From Paracyclopina nana (Eukaryota; Arthropoda; Copepoda; Cyclopoida; Cyclopettidae), in the NCBI GenBank assembly GCA_019096065.1, contig JAGUCH010000006.1, positions 4,422,001 to 4,486,000 of the forward strand: a DNA stretch of 64,000 nucleotides. The letters are read 5' to 3'. The position numbers were made by a program, and so were the translations under genes. Each line of letters begins with the position of its first letter. The stretch's first letter is position 1. Below are positions 36,201 through 45,194 of this stretch, in pieces. Under the pieces are notes generated by a model. The model did not search any database and was not told where the DNA came from. It saw only the letters and a list, made by a program, of their open reading frames with translations.

Positions 36201-38920
36201 TCTTGGTACAGGTGCGGTGCCATGTAAGTTCCAAAACCAGGAATTGTTGGTAGGTTGGGTGGAGGTCCCCCCATTGGAGGATGATTCAATGGCTGCCGAG
36301 CATAATTAGGCTGTGAACCTTGTTGAGGCTGACCTTGAAAATATGCGCCTTGCGCAGGAGGGGCTTGAAAGGGCACGCCTTGCGTGGGTGGAACTTGAGC
36401 ATAACCTTGATTGATTGGTTGGCTCCAACTCCATGAAGGCTGAGGTTGAGGCAGCTCTGGCGGGTTCCACATCGATGAAGGCTGAGCATTGCTCACCTGT
36501 GCACGGATTTGTCCACTGGTCTGAGGGAGATGCTGCATGGCAGCTAAGCCTGAGGCTGGTCCCCCATATTGAGGTTGGGCGAGGAACCGCTGAGGCTGCT
36601 GCATCATCGTGTGCACATCAGGCCTGACTGGTGGAGCAGGATGTCCAGCAAGGGAAGGCTGAACCTGATTGGAGATGATGGTTGCGCCATGCGCAGAGGT
36701 TGTGTGAGTGACGGCCGCAAGTCTTTGTGGTCGTGGTTGGCCCCAAGAATCCATCTGACTTGGCCTCGAATTTCCCATCCAGGGTGGTGGAGGCTGACTG
36801 TAAACAGGATTGATGGTTTGACTGACCTGAGGTGGCGCATGGCGCCTGTAAACATTTCCTTCAACTTGGCCTCTCGGTGGTGGTGGAGCACTGTAATTGT
36901 TGGCTGCCATGGGGTGAGAAGGCCTGGTAGAATTGGTGGCAGGACCTAGAGGTTGATGAGGTTCCATTCCTCTGATGTCATTTCTCGGTGGTGGCTGCAG
37001 AGTTCCATCCTCAATGGATCTCCTCTGACCTTCGCGCAAGTCACTGTAGATGCGCTGGCCATATATTGACAGTTGCTCATCGTGACGAGGTATTTCTCCT
37101 CCTGCCGAGATGTAAGCAGCCTTGGCCTCTTCATACTTGTTCAGAGCTCTGGTGAACTGATCCAAGGCAGAACTCCATTCAGCTCCAGACAGATCATCAT
37201 CTAGCTGCTCGCGGGCCTCAGTCTGAGCATGTCGGAAAAATGTTGCACAGCCACCATATTGAAGGGCCAAATCAATCAGCTGCTTGGTGTTCATGGTGGG
37301 TGCGCTGACAGCTGGGTTGCTCGAGGTGGAAGTTGCGATGCGGAGTTCGCGCTGCGACTGACCGTCAACATTGGTGTTGAGCGTGGGAGCGACGGGACGT
37401 TGCTCAGCTATCAAAGTGCCAGGCCTTACTTGCAGCTGTTGATTCAACCAATCAGCTATCTCACGCTGTGACACCTGCTCAGCAGTGAGATCATAAGTTG
37501 TCCCAGCAGCTGTCGCCACACGACAGCCTCCTGTGGCCTCATTGACCTCCACACGAGCTAAGCTGCCAACTTCATCGGTGCCAGAATTCAAGTTGCTCGG
37601 TTCCTGCCTTGCAGAGGTTGCAACAACTTGATCGCCATGCGATTCGCCGCTCTGCGGCCTTCGGAAAGGCCGATATTCTCCAGTTTCGGTGATCACTCTC
37701 AGAATCTCATCGGCAGCGTAAAGCAATGCTTGACACTGGCTGTAGATCTTGGCATACTCATCTTTGAGAGATTTTGACGGCTGAACTTGTGCTTGCTCAA
37801 CCGACGCATTGTACAAAGCAATCAGACGATCACACTCTCTTATGTAATACCTCAAGTGTTGACGAATTTCCGTGGCATCAGACTTTTTGATGGGAGTTTG
37901 GCCTCCTTGGAGGACTTCACGATACCTCCTGAGGAAGGGCTTGATCACTGCAAACAGCTGTTGCATTGACTCGGTGTGCTTCAGAGCATCATTTTCAGCC
38001 TCTTTCATTTTTTCCAATTGTCTCGGCGTCTTCTTCGCGGAGGTTGGCCTGGATTTTGTTCCAGTGGGGCGATATTCACCAGCGCTAGTATTTTCACCAG
38101 CAGTAGACTTCTTGCTGCTTCTTCCAGATCTTTTCTTCCTGCTGCCGTCGGGCATGGAAGCTCCACGAGAATGCATGGCAGAGGTAGTTGATGCCACAGA
38201 TCGATTGTCATCATCATGAGAAGCACGGGTAGAACCTTGATTAGGCCTGATAGTGGTGTCGTCTTCAACAGGCTCATGATCCGGTTGATTGGTTGCGACA
38301 TGCATTCCACTTGATGGCCCAGGAGTTGAATGCTGCAGTTGATGACCAGGTGGAAATGGTGTCATCATTCCAGCTCCACCGCTTGGCGGTGGATAAGGTG
38401 GCACCAATTGATGCGGAGGAGGTCCAGAAGGTCCACCTTGAGCCCCACCAGGCAAAGCCTGATTCACATTTTGGGGTGGGAGCATTGCTCCAGATCCTCC
38501 TTGACGATCAGGCATTGGAGTGTTCATGAGGAATGACTGATTGGTGGTGTCACCCCTGGTTGTAGTTGGCGTGCGTTGCATCATGCTGCTTGTGCTGAAA
38601 GACAAACGCCTGCGGATTTCAATGACAACCTCCTCACTCCTAGGAGTTGCGACAGGATCAGATAGGCTTCCAACAAGAGGTGTTTCTAAGACAGCAATGA
38701 CACCCTCATCGGCCTCAGGATTATCCTGTGTTCTCTGCAGCAATGCTGCTTGCTCATTAGCTTGTGAATTACGTTGACGTTGCTTCCTCAAGGCCTCGTG
38801 GTAAGGAGAAATCTCAAGATTGATGTCCCCTAGCTCCTCGGTGCTGAGGTAAGGTTTTTGGCCCTGATTCCTCTTGCTTTTCCGGGTCGGGTTTTTGGGT
38901 GACTTTCCCTTCTTCGGCAT
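30206..38920 (-). CDS. BEL/Pao Gag-Pol polyprotein (2904 aa, single frame)
   Basis: Starts MPKKGKSPKN at an ATG 59 nt after the 5' LTR. Residues ~1-900: basic N-terminus, then Pro/Gln-rich. ~918-1080: DUF1759-like Gag core (NLARFTGED). C1197 onward: three zinc knuckles (CPECGSSEHRFYNC, CLRCMAGVHTTKEC and a CX2CX4HX4H). Protease motif DTGA at 1489. RT with YVDD at 1920-1923. RNase H with D2111 in FSDAS, later TDSQ and NPADLVSRG. Integrase with an HHCC zinc region, D2532, D2594 and E2654. The C-terminus resembles DUF5641. All catalytic positions checked are present and there is no frameshift between gag and pol. Gag and Pol are presumably released by the element's own aspartic protease, which raises the question of how Gag is made in excess. 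Confidence 0.96.
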   Translation of the reverse strand: MPKKGKSPKNPTRKSKRNQGQKPYLSTEELGDINLEISPYHEALRKQRQRNSQANEQAALLQRTQDNPEADEGVIAVLETPLVGSLSDPVATPRSEEVVIEIRRRLSFSTSSMMQRTPTTTRGDTTNQSFLMNTPMPDRQGGSGAMLPPQNVNQALPGGAQGGPSGPPPHQLVPPYPPPSGGAGMMTPFPPGHQLQHSTPGPSSGMHVATNQPDHEPVEDDTTIRPNQGSTRASHDDDNRSVASTTSAMHSRGASMPDGSRKKRSGRSSKKSTAGENTSAGEYRPTGTKSRPTSAKKTPRQLEKMKEAENDALKHTESMQQLFAVIKPFLRRYREVLQGGQTPIKKSDATEIRQHLRYYIRECDRLIALYNASVEQAQVQPSKSLKDEYAKIYSQCQALLYAADEILRVITETGEYRPFRRPQSGESHGDQVVATSARQEPSNLNSGTDEVGSLARVEVNEATGGCRVATAAGTTYDLTAEQVSQREIADWLNQQLQVRPGTLIAEQRPVAPTLNTNVDGQSQRELRIATSTSSNPAVSAPTMNTKQLIDLALQYGGCATFFRHAQTEAREQLDDDLSGAEWSSALDQFTRALNKYEEAKAAYISAGGEIPRHDEQLSIYGQRIYSDLREGQRRSIEDGTLQPPPRNDIRGMEPHQPLGPATNSTRPSHPMAANNYSAPPPPRGQVEGNVYRRHAPPQVSQTINPVYSQPPPPWMGNSRPSQMDSWGQPRPQRLAAVTHTTSAHGATIISNQVQPSLAGHPAPPVRPDVHTMMQQPQRFLAQPQYGGPASGLAAMQHLPQTSGQIRAQVSNAQPSSMWNPPELPQPQPSWSWSQPINQGYAQVPPTQGVPFQAPPAQGAYFQGQPQQGSQPNYARQPLNHPPMGGPPPNLPTIPGFGTYMAPHLYQDLINNHPSLAARFGAKLPAVNLARFTGEDISSFVTFRDQFKALVHENPASSWPEKFNRLMDLTRGGPAGDFVASQPQTEESYLYCLEVLQNDYGCPKLQMDCLIQKMTNMAPLDFQSSSSVMAAKILVSNIYRHVRSNWGHPGLNVPMDLHDSYIFRTLPMTLATRDDLDRYLSSRGDGTTTYMTSNLFDQWCNRRLSILRSHAIANPGAVATRPRAKVAVNQYEAQSPFPSYLQSEPVHNFHVRQELQSEEQLPCQEGDDVEDMLVPQSGGDSFIVLTVTKTDQRYFAKCPECGSSEHRFYNCPSILAMSPRGQAVKCFKFKACLRCMAGVHTTKECIRNWKCDKCQSESHHTRLHGAWDHKDKSDEGQKDPFKADATAPQPPPRGDPVSAPSGNANLEKAVASLTQVISQMNLAARVNQMPGDHMDPLKEELNEEKKPLTPNLHFTSLPLSHAEDGQSQLLDSDDDGGDDEPRNFKDPGSSIESQLVKKELSFPLGPYPYMSIVESDPAILHAKLSKPGTSLGAEPPSNVKSVASTSTDSAHGASSRPTTNRELLSFCVVPVLVANPKAPGKYIKVNAFLDTGAQLSLVSASLAKRLGLEGVSDDQVLKMIATTVNVVSNAVSILVKPTEGGQDHLLGLHTIENMPSSVSVPPLSRLKKKFEYLKNLSLPTYATPPCPELLIGIDYYNLIMPERIVHKQDGEPYVYDCQLGRVITYYTPDQVRGASHFGVMMGMVGLPDNNANPDLPPSDPPPCDNCFGKDIPPPSELLKALWESDFPVTHQPQAMLSVNDKRALDILTKTITQLDNHEYQMSPMWRPDEPSFSCNRIAVMKSTAAVERRLKLFDLPTYEKATQELKDWLELGFIRELDPEIDDINDGYYLDWLLVERRDKPSMPVRVVFDGSRQHNGKSLNDALLPGPKLQKDVFDILIGAREKPIIIVTDISKMFLRFKLDPDSRKYHRFVWNGVHYEASSVVFGTTSAPCMASFAVKHHISKYQESHPLGFKVLDTALYVDDVFASVENIEEGRETVRQILDLGEKGGMPFRKWGSNADQVLEDIEEDHRLKGFIVSSENADITKALGMYIDCEGDQIVFQPPCTEFMRNAPVTLPLMCQFVPRLFDPLGLLSPLIVRGRLLIQRVNVLKTVYDIDWDTALEMLESHEVDKILKDWAEYVNEVSRVEVFRIPRAMRSRPAKKLSLHIFSDASELAKGACAYIRAEFDDGTYDCTLLASRMKVATISATRSMPEMELEGCVIGAELCEDILGALSRVDEVHLWTDSQCTLTWISKPACHWKKWVGRRVTAIVEKTINHRWHHVPGKQNPADLVSRGYSIAELADSDLWIHGPRFLRGPDSRFPRWDPNITDDERAALEKYERTGKGDRKTKKIIKKTVLIAQFEKLGGYHVPSHLKASAATRAMWHYMRFNPCHVDLSKLNSWIRAVRALCYARRWAFTFNYCSDVAPEGEISAEEFSFCESTIAVWLQQEAYGKELDHFFKYQIWPRGSRLAKLDPVLYSHGELRTKGRLDSSPVQWIGRRQLIVPGEGRRLILEDYHKKLGHGLGRLRYLSEAQLKYCIPGGKRIMTDILNNCAMCARHRLVALPPHMGLLPPHAVPLTEFLPFRYTSFDMCGPFMTQFNRSEYKMYVVVFICMHSKAIHCEELYDMTSASLMRALEMFIARRGCPHTLRSDNGSNFLGVREDIRVNPNYQEMIEKLKVVDWDSLRQFAGQAGVVNWTLSPPLSPNFNGLGEAAIKIFKKALYREFGRKSTQIEDFRYAVIKAEGFINGRPIGEVEGHFLTPNHFLTRGPPGDVVPVIDPTTLATLEQRYKVIETALQSLWDFWSQELVEHIRKMPIWQHHRKTLSHGDVVAVLEKPHFHKRYYWPLGIIHKAIRDQDGECRRAVVKMVPPGEHEPVYYEKSTQYLIPLAVFRDFDEFVVYNKPGEDPAVPNLDFLDRIGEMDSQNLDRYQNSLFCIRKMNASEEESGLPILSNRTVRKGNL
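38375..38393. repeat. GC-N3-GC inverted repeat with 8-bp stem in gag
   Basis: TCCACCGC-TTG-GCGGTGGA. A perfect stem with a TTG loop, so it shares geometry but not sequence with the AAT-loop copies. Confidence 0.85.
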
Positions 38921-38958
38921 GAGAAATTGGGTTCAATTAATCTAGGGTGGGGTTAACG

Positions 38959-38976
38959 GCCCCACGTTGGGCGCCA
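38959..38976 (-). other. Primer binding site for tRNA-Lys(CUU)
   Basis: In element sense TGGCGCCCAACGTGGGGC begins 3 nt after the 5' LTR. It equals the 18-nt site known in retroviruses that use tRNA-Lys1,2. It should prime minus-strand DNA synthesis. Confidence 0.93.
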
Positions 38977-38979
38977 AGT

Positions 38980-39535
38980 TGTCGTGGCCCGCAATCTCCT
39001 GGAAAGTTGCCCTCAAAAATGTTGGTGGGGATCGCTATGCGAACGGATTTTAGCAATGCTAAACAACCAAGGCTAGTCAAAGTCAAGACAAGAGGAATGG
39101 AAGCAAGCTAGTGGATGGATTGAGCAATGCTCTAATCCAAAACCATGACAAGTATGACTTATCAAAGCTCAAGCAACAAGTGACATGTAAATCATAAGCA
39201 TAGAATAAATAAGCAATAAATTCAACTAAAGCAATGCTTCAAGATGAATCCAGAGAGAATACACAGGTTATAACTTAATAGAGATGAGATGCAAAGGTTA
39301 AAGATGATTGGTAGTATAGGCAAACACAAAATAAATCCAAAATGGCAGAATCAGATTGACAAAAACAGGACTTCTATATTCTTTGGGGTTTTTGAGCACA
39401 GTGACGAAAATGGCGGTACAATGGCGGATTCTCAATAACAGCACGGAGATGAGATCGGGCAAGCCAGCAGCGCAGCGTAGCGTGGTCAGGCAGCGAGCGT
39501 GCGTGCGCAATGCGCACACTGGGCGGAACAAAACA
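38980..39535 (-). repeat. 5' LTR of the BEL/Pao element
   Basis: Same length and, as far as reading shows, the same sequence as the other LTR, implying insertion too recent for substitutions to build up. It should hold the promoter, directing transcription leftward into gag-pol. No convincing TATA box was seen. Confidence 0.95.
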
Positions 39536-39539
39536 ACAT
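39536..39539. repeat. Target-site duplication (ACAT), right copy
   Basis: Matches the four bases before the left LTR. Host DNA resumes here; a CTCF-like word (CTAGTGGCGCCCTCTG) lies 46 bp further on at 39585-39600. Confidence 0.85.
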
Positions 39540-42500
39540 GTTTTATAAAAGATTGAAAAAAGTAGGGTGAGGCGGGACCGGGCTCTAGTGGCGCCCTCTG
39601 ACGAGCCGCAGATGAAGTTTTGGCGCGCAGATTTCCTCATTTGAATTGGAGGTGCGCGTGCTGAGTTGCGCCGAGGAAACTTTCACCTAGAGAATCCGCT
39701 CCACTGACATTTGCAAGTTTCGCGCACTTTTAGCCGCTGCAAGCTGAGCTACAAAACAATGAATGAAAATGTGCTGCGGCCAGCAGTTGTAGCAATATTC
39801 GCAACCGCCGCATAATTAAGGCGTTGGCAATCCTTGCTCATTTTTGAGACGTTCAGTTTTCTCTTCCATTTGTGCAGCTTTCGTTAAAACTACAAATATA
39901 AAAGCGTTTCAAACTTTAGTAGCACTAATTGGATGGCTTTCAGAGCTAGCATGCATGCATCTCGTGCATCCAGTCACTAAGGGGGAATTTCCGAATGGCA
40001 GTTGCACTTTCTACCCCGATTTTCACAATTGAATCCTCTCGCAGCCCCCACGAATTTAGCGGCACTGAAGGAGGCTTTTTAAGGCTGAAGCCAGCATGTA
40101 TCTCGCTGCGTCTTGCAGTGAGCATTGCAAAATTCACAATGCATACAGGGATAACTGCATTTTTCCGGCCTGTTTTCCCGCAGCAGAAGTTCTCTTCTCT
40201 TGGCTTTTATTGCTTAACCTTGAATCAAGTTATTGATTAGGGTTGTTCAGAGCCTCAGATATGCTGCTGCTGCTGATGTCGTTGTGCACTTTTTTGCTGC
40301 GGATGCAATCCTGCTGCTGAAACAAAATCTCCGCTTTTTGTAATGGAAACTAAGAGCCCAAGAAATTGGCTGTTGCCAACTCCACTTGCATCGAGGGAAG
40401 CTTTTCCACCTTGAACCAGCAATAGCAAAAAGACGAAAGATAACTAAGGGGGAAAGTAGTTTATTATTGCGAGAACGAGAGATCCTATAATAATAATAAT
40501 AAGCGTGTACTGCGACTGTCAATTTCGGAAAGAAGGCAGGAAACAGGTCTTATTGTCACGCTTTTGTATTGGCTGCCACAATAACTGTTGCCCTTGACAG
40601 GGTTTCATTGGAATGTAACATTAACTGCTACTATTAATTGATGTTTTTGACCTGCGAGCATGCTAAAAGCTGGAATTGACAACGCCCATCGAGCAGTATT
40701 ACAGTTGAGCAAAGCAACCACAAAAAGTGTCCTTGCAATATCCAAATATTCATGTGAAAAAGCCTTTCCCAAAAATGCTTAGGTGTGTTATATATGCAAA
40801 AAAAATCGTGCTGTTCCGCACAAAGCTCCACTTGCAGCATAGGCGTAAAAATTATAGGGCAAGAAATGACTGGCAAAAAATGTGCTCTGTAGTAGAAATA
40901 CCAGAAATCTCCAACCTAGCTGAAAACACGGATGTAGTACGAAGCACAAAATACAATAGCACAGAGAGGAAAAACCAAAGGTAACTGTTGATTCTCAATT
41001 GCCATCATTTTGTGGCACATTCCACGAGGTTTTTTGCTTCGCCACTATGGACACACCCCTTAATAAAATGTAGCACCACTTTGTTTCATTTTCAAAGTCA
41101 CAAATCCCTCATCAACGCATGCATGGATTTTATGCCCAATGGCTTCCATTCATATTCGTACATGCCACATAACCCTTAGCTAAAAATGCCAATAGGCAAC
41201 GCCTGCTTGACGTAGATGACGAAAAAATAACCCTAAGCCAGAGAATATTAATAACATTCCCCGCTTTTGGGCTCAACCCAAAGATTGAGCATTCCCACGG
41301 CAATAATAGCACACATATATGTACTTAGAAGTTGGGATGATGCAAGAATGTCAGTTTTTTAAACGGCAAACTCTGTATGGCTATTTGTTGCTGGGGGCTT
41401 GTTCAGCTGGGATTGGAATGTAGAAAAATTGCAAAAGTGCACAACCTTGTTTTTCTCAGGCCTCCATAGCTGCAAAAGGCCTTGAAAATACGTAGGAGAA
41501 GCAATAAATGTGTCTAGACCAAATTATGTTCATGATGATGACGGTGAGAAAAGTGAAAGCTACAACGCAATTGTAGTGCAACCAGAGTTCCGAGAAAACT
41601 CGTCATGATCTCTTATGAAGAGGATGATGACGTTGCCACAGTGAGAATTGAGGCCACACAAATGTTGAAATGATTCAGGATTTATGATCAAGCTCAAATA
41701 CGGCCTAGTTATATCCAGACACGATTTGACGATATTCATTTTACGTTAATTTGGAGCCACGTTGCCACTTGCAGCATTTCAGATTTTCAGTTTTGGTCGG
41801 TTTTATTCTGCTTATTACCTCATATTGTGTTCGAGCTATTAATGGCAATAATGTTGGTGGTGATGGCGTTGCTGTGTCATCGCAAAATTGCTATTTTTCA
41901 GGCCTATAATAAAGGTACCACCTCTTCTAGCCAGTTTGCCACAATCATCCACAATAAACTTGGGAAAGTGACGTACGTTGTTTTAGGATAGCTCGACTCA
42001 TTTTGCAATTAGATTATGAGTTCATGACTCAGCACGAGCAAAAAGCTGGCATGGAAAGTTGGCATAAAATACTATAGTATTTTGGCATCTAATTGTGTGC
42101 AATTTCAAAAATGCCAGCTATAGCATTGCAGCATGAGACGCATTTGAAGAAAAGGAGGTTTTCAAAGCCTAATCAGGCATGAAATGTGATAATTCCAGGG
42201 GAAAGAGGGCAAAGCTGCATCTAGGCCAACAACACTTGCAAAAAACCTTTTATGTATAGCTGAGTAGTATAAGTGCAATTACTAAATAGCACAAATATCA
42301 GGTTTCCGAGAATTCAGATATCCAGCTGTTTCCTTGCTCTTTTCAAAATTGTAAGATTGTCCGTGAAAAACTGCACTTGCTTGCACTTGCAAAAATGAGA
42401 CGTTTTAAGAGGCCGCAGCTAGCTAGAAAAAAGACTTGTGTCATGATACACTTGAAAATAGTGATGCTGCATTAATTTAGCAGCAACTTTATTGCTGATT

Positions 42501-42950
42501 AGGCCAGAAAGGAGGTTAAGGCACTTTTCACTGCTGAGCACGCATTGCCGACTCATTCGTCTCACTGCCACAATTTTCACTTGAAAGTTTCACCATCAAA
42601 AGGCCAAATGCCTTTTCTCAATCTTCAATTTCATTCATAATTCATCCAGATATGAAAGAAGGCATCATCAAATACGTCAAGATGGAAAACTTGCTCCCAA
42701 GATCAGTGCTATTTTGAAATAGCGCATTCAAGTTCATAAAAATACCATATTCTCTGCATGCATTTCTTGTAAAAGCCAGTTTATTTTGCCGTAAACCATT
42801 TCCGGAAGCGCGATATGCGAAAGATAGGGAAAAAAGGAGCACGCATAATTCAGCCACACAAATTGCGGATGCTTTTCCAGCATACGTTAAGTAAAATCAA
42901 AATAAGTCTATTTGAAAAAAACAGAATTAAAGTTACTCACAATACCATAG
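39540..42950. other. Gene-poor DNA right of the retrotransposon
   Basis: Only short unrecognised open frames and AT-rich simple sequence. No exon with plausible splice sites and domain content was found. Confidence 0.45.
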
Positions 42951-43097
42951 TGGCTCATTATCTTCCGCGTCTTTGATCGTAGCATGGTTGCGGTTGTTAT
43001 CGGTTCTTATTTACTGACGAGGTTGCGATGTCAGTAAATAAGAAGCGATAACAACCGTAACCAAGTCACGATCAAAGACGCGGAAGATAATGAGCCA
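42951..43097. repeat. Long hairpin with 68-nt arms
   Basis: Arms 42951-43018 and 43030-43097 are near-perfect inverted copies around an 11-nt loop. Each arm begins or ends with TGGCTCATTATCTTCCGCG or its complement. No coding capacity. Probably a foldback MITE; if transcribed it would give a long double-stranded stem. Confidence 0.9.
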
Positions 43098-43110
43098 GTA
43101 TATACATATT

Positions 43111-43264
43111 AGCCCGATTCCAACAAGGAAAATCAGCATAGCCAGGAGACGTAACTTGACTTATTAGCATAGTCACTACTGCTAGCTCGCGCGCTCAGCT
43201 CGACCTGACTTAACTGGTTTACCGCACTATACAATATGCTGATATCCCGTGTTGGAACCGGGCT
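43111..43264. mobile_element. 154-bp MITE with 30-bp imperfect terminal inverted repeats
   Basis: The left end AGCCCGATTCCAACA and right end TGTTGGAACCGGGCT are inverted copies with a few mismatches, continuing inward to CAGCATA/TATGCTG. ATT flanks both sides; a TA duplication is an equally possible reading. No ORF. Confidence 0.75.
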
Positions 43265-43281
43265 ATTGCAATGAGTGACGC

Positions 43282-43319
43282 CTAGTTCAACTCAATACTA
43301 TAGTATTGAGTTGAACTAG
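43282..43319. repeat. Perfect 38-bp palindrome
   Basis: CTAGTTCAACTCAATACTA followed directly by its exact reverse complement, with no loop. The hexamer AGTGAC appears on both sides, at 43274-43279 and overlapping the right end (43318-43323), and may be a target duplication. Confidence 0.9.
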
Positions 43320-45194
43320 TGACACCTCTAGATTTCATTCATCTGCTCGTAATAGTGTACTACTTTTCCCATGAGTTAAACTCAAAATCAAATTCAAATC
43401 AGTCCAAATATCCAGCTGCTTTAAAATTACTTTTTTGCTTACATATGTATTTACGATGTACGCTATTTGTAGAAGAAGACGAGTCGCTGTATCGAAGCTT
43501 TCATGCTCACAAGAATACTTCAGGCTTTTTGCTGAGCTGCAATTACATCACACGGCTTTTTACAGAGGAATTTCAAATGGGAGCAATGAAGCGGACACAA
43601 AAGTGGCCAATTCTTAAATAGAAACTCTCTCTGATTCGGAGTATTATACGACTCCAAATTTATTCCAACTTGGAGGTTCTTAACATAATTTGGCCTTGTT
43701 ATGCTACGCATACTATCTTTACTGTTTTCTACTATCCAGCTTCTTGCGCTCGCGTTTTTTCACGAGCTACGAAAAAATGACACAAGAATCCAGAAAAACG
43801 AGATATGCTGTGCTTCTTGTTTGATATTTTGTAGCTGTAATTGTCCCCTTCCATGGGCCATTATGTGCCATTATTAAATTCAGTAGAAAGCATTGGGGGC
43901 ACATTTTGGAATCTTATTAGAGCCCATTTCGTATTAATTAAAGCTTTCTAAAACGGGGAAAAGCTTCTAGCGCCCATAACTTACGCAGTACATTGGGCAT
44001 ATAAGAGCGCCGTACAAGTCTATACATAGTAGATGTATTGAGGAAAAACGGCGAACTGGCGTGCTATCATTAGGACTTGAATTAGAAAGCGGAGGCGGAA
44101 ATGTGCTGCTTCCATCATTGTTGTTGAGATACCACAAGATTTTCCGCGTAATTTATGGTTTCGGTCCATTTCGGAGCCGTCAATAGTCTGTCAAGTCGAA
44201 TAAAGTCTTCCGAAATAGATGACTCCGCCGCGCACATCGTAGTGTTAATGTACAAGAACCATTTGGCAAACTTTGGGAGTGTACGCCGCATAGAACGGTC
44301 GTGTAGAAAATTAGAGCCACAAAAAATTTAACCCTCGCGAATTGTTTGATAACTCAAGGGGAAGAAGACATTAAAACGAGTTGAAAGCTTCATTCAAGCA
44401 GGACTGACAATAATTAATGTCGGACGGAAAAGTCCCTAAGGAAGACTCGCCATGCTGCTCATGCAGTAATTATGAATGAGGCTTTCCCGAGTCAAAGGGA
44501 GATAAAAAGTTTTTCTAAGAATTGAATAGAAGTCATTTTCTCTGAACTGAAGCAAATCAGCGACCCAAAATTGAATTGAAAAGGCCCTCACGGTTTTCTC
44601 CTCTTGAGGCCTACATTAGTCGTAATTACACGAGCTTTCACTCATAATCACGCGTTCTCACGGTTTGTTAGTCAACATTTATGAGGCGGTATATACTATG
44701 CAGTAGGTGGGATTCGATAATTGTAGCTACAGCTGAGCTTGCCCGGTAAATAATACGGATCGAGCTTTGCCTCATTAAGCAAACATCGTTTAATGCATCT
44801 TTAATGATGTGAAATGCTTTCACTTATCATTGATGAATAGTTGTAGTGTATCGACCAAAAATGGTGATAATCCCAAGGGTTGGGCATAATTAATTCAAGC
44901 TATATATGCATATAAAGAGCTTGCCAAACGCATGATAAGCAAGAATCGATGGCATTTCCCATAAATAGAGTTAGCCATCAAAAAATGGCCAAAATACGCC
45001 ATCTTGGCCAAATAAAGTTGTAAAAAAGGGCGAATAGAGTCGAAAGCAGTTTGCATTCAGGATGGAGACTCGAAAAGCTTGATGACGTGTTTCTCATCCA
45101 AACTGAATTAATTAATGAATGGGGAAGAGTGAATTATGAATTCAGCGAGGCTTTTAAAACTCCACTAATGAGTACTGTCAAAGGTTGGTCATTA
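43320..45194. other. Gene-poor intergenic DNA
   Basis: AT-rich with no supported gene. Short open frames such as 43319-43621 lack family resemblance. Confidence 0.4.

Larger units (their letters stand above)
25735..39535 (-). mobile_element. Complete, recently inserted BEL/Pao LTR retrotransposon
   Basis: 13,801 bp with two 556-bp LTRs that appear identical, each bounded by TG...CA in the written strand. ACAT is duplicated at 25731-25734 and 39536-39539. Order in element sense: LTR, tRNA-Lys primer site, Gag-Pol (2904 aa), 361-nt spacer, ORF2 (1169 aa), purine tract, LTR. The protease-RT-RNase H-integrase order, YVDD active site, DUF1759-like Gag and DUF5641-like C-terminus assign it to BEL/Pao. 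Both ORFs are intact, so it may be capable of transposition. It is large for the superfamily, mainly because of a long Gag and ORF2. It sits between the two convergent PIM-like genes. Confidence 0.95.

Noticed and set aside
25735..39535. CRISPR-like array as the explanation for the short repeats
   Set aside because: The repeats are not identical, not regularly spaced, lie within coding sequence and the genome is animal.
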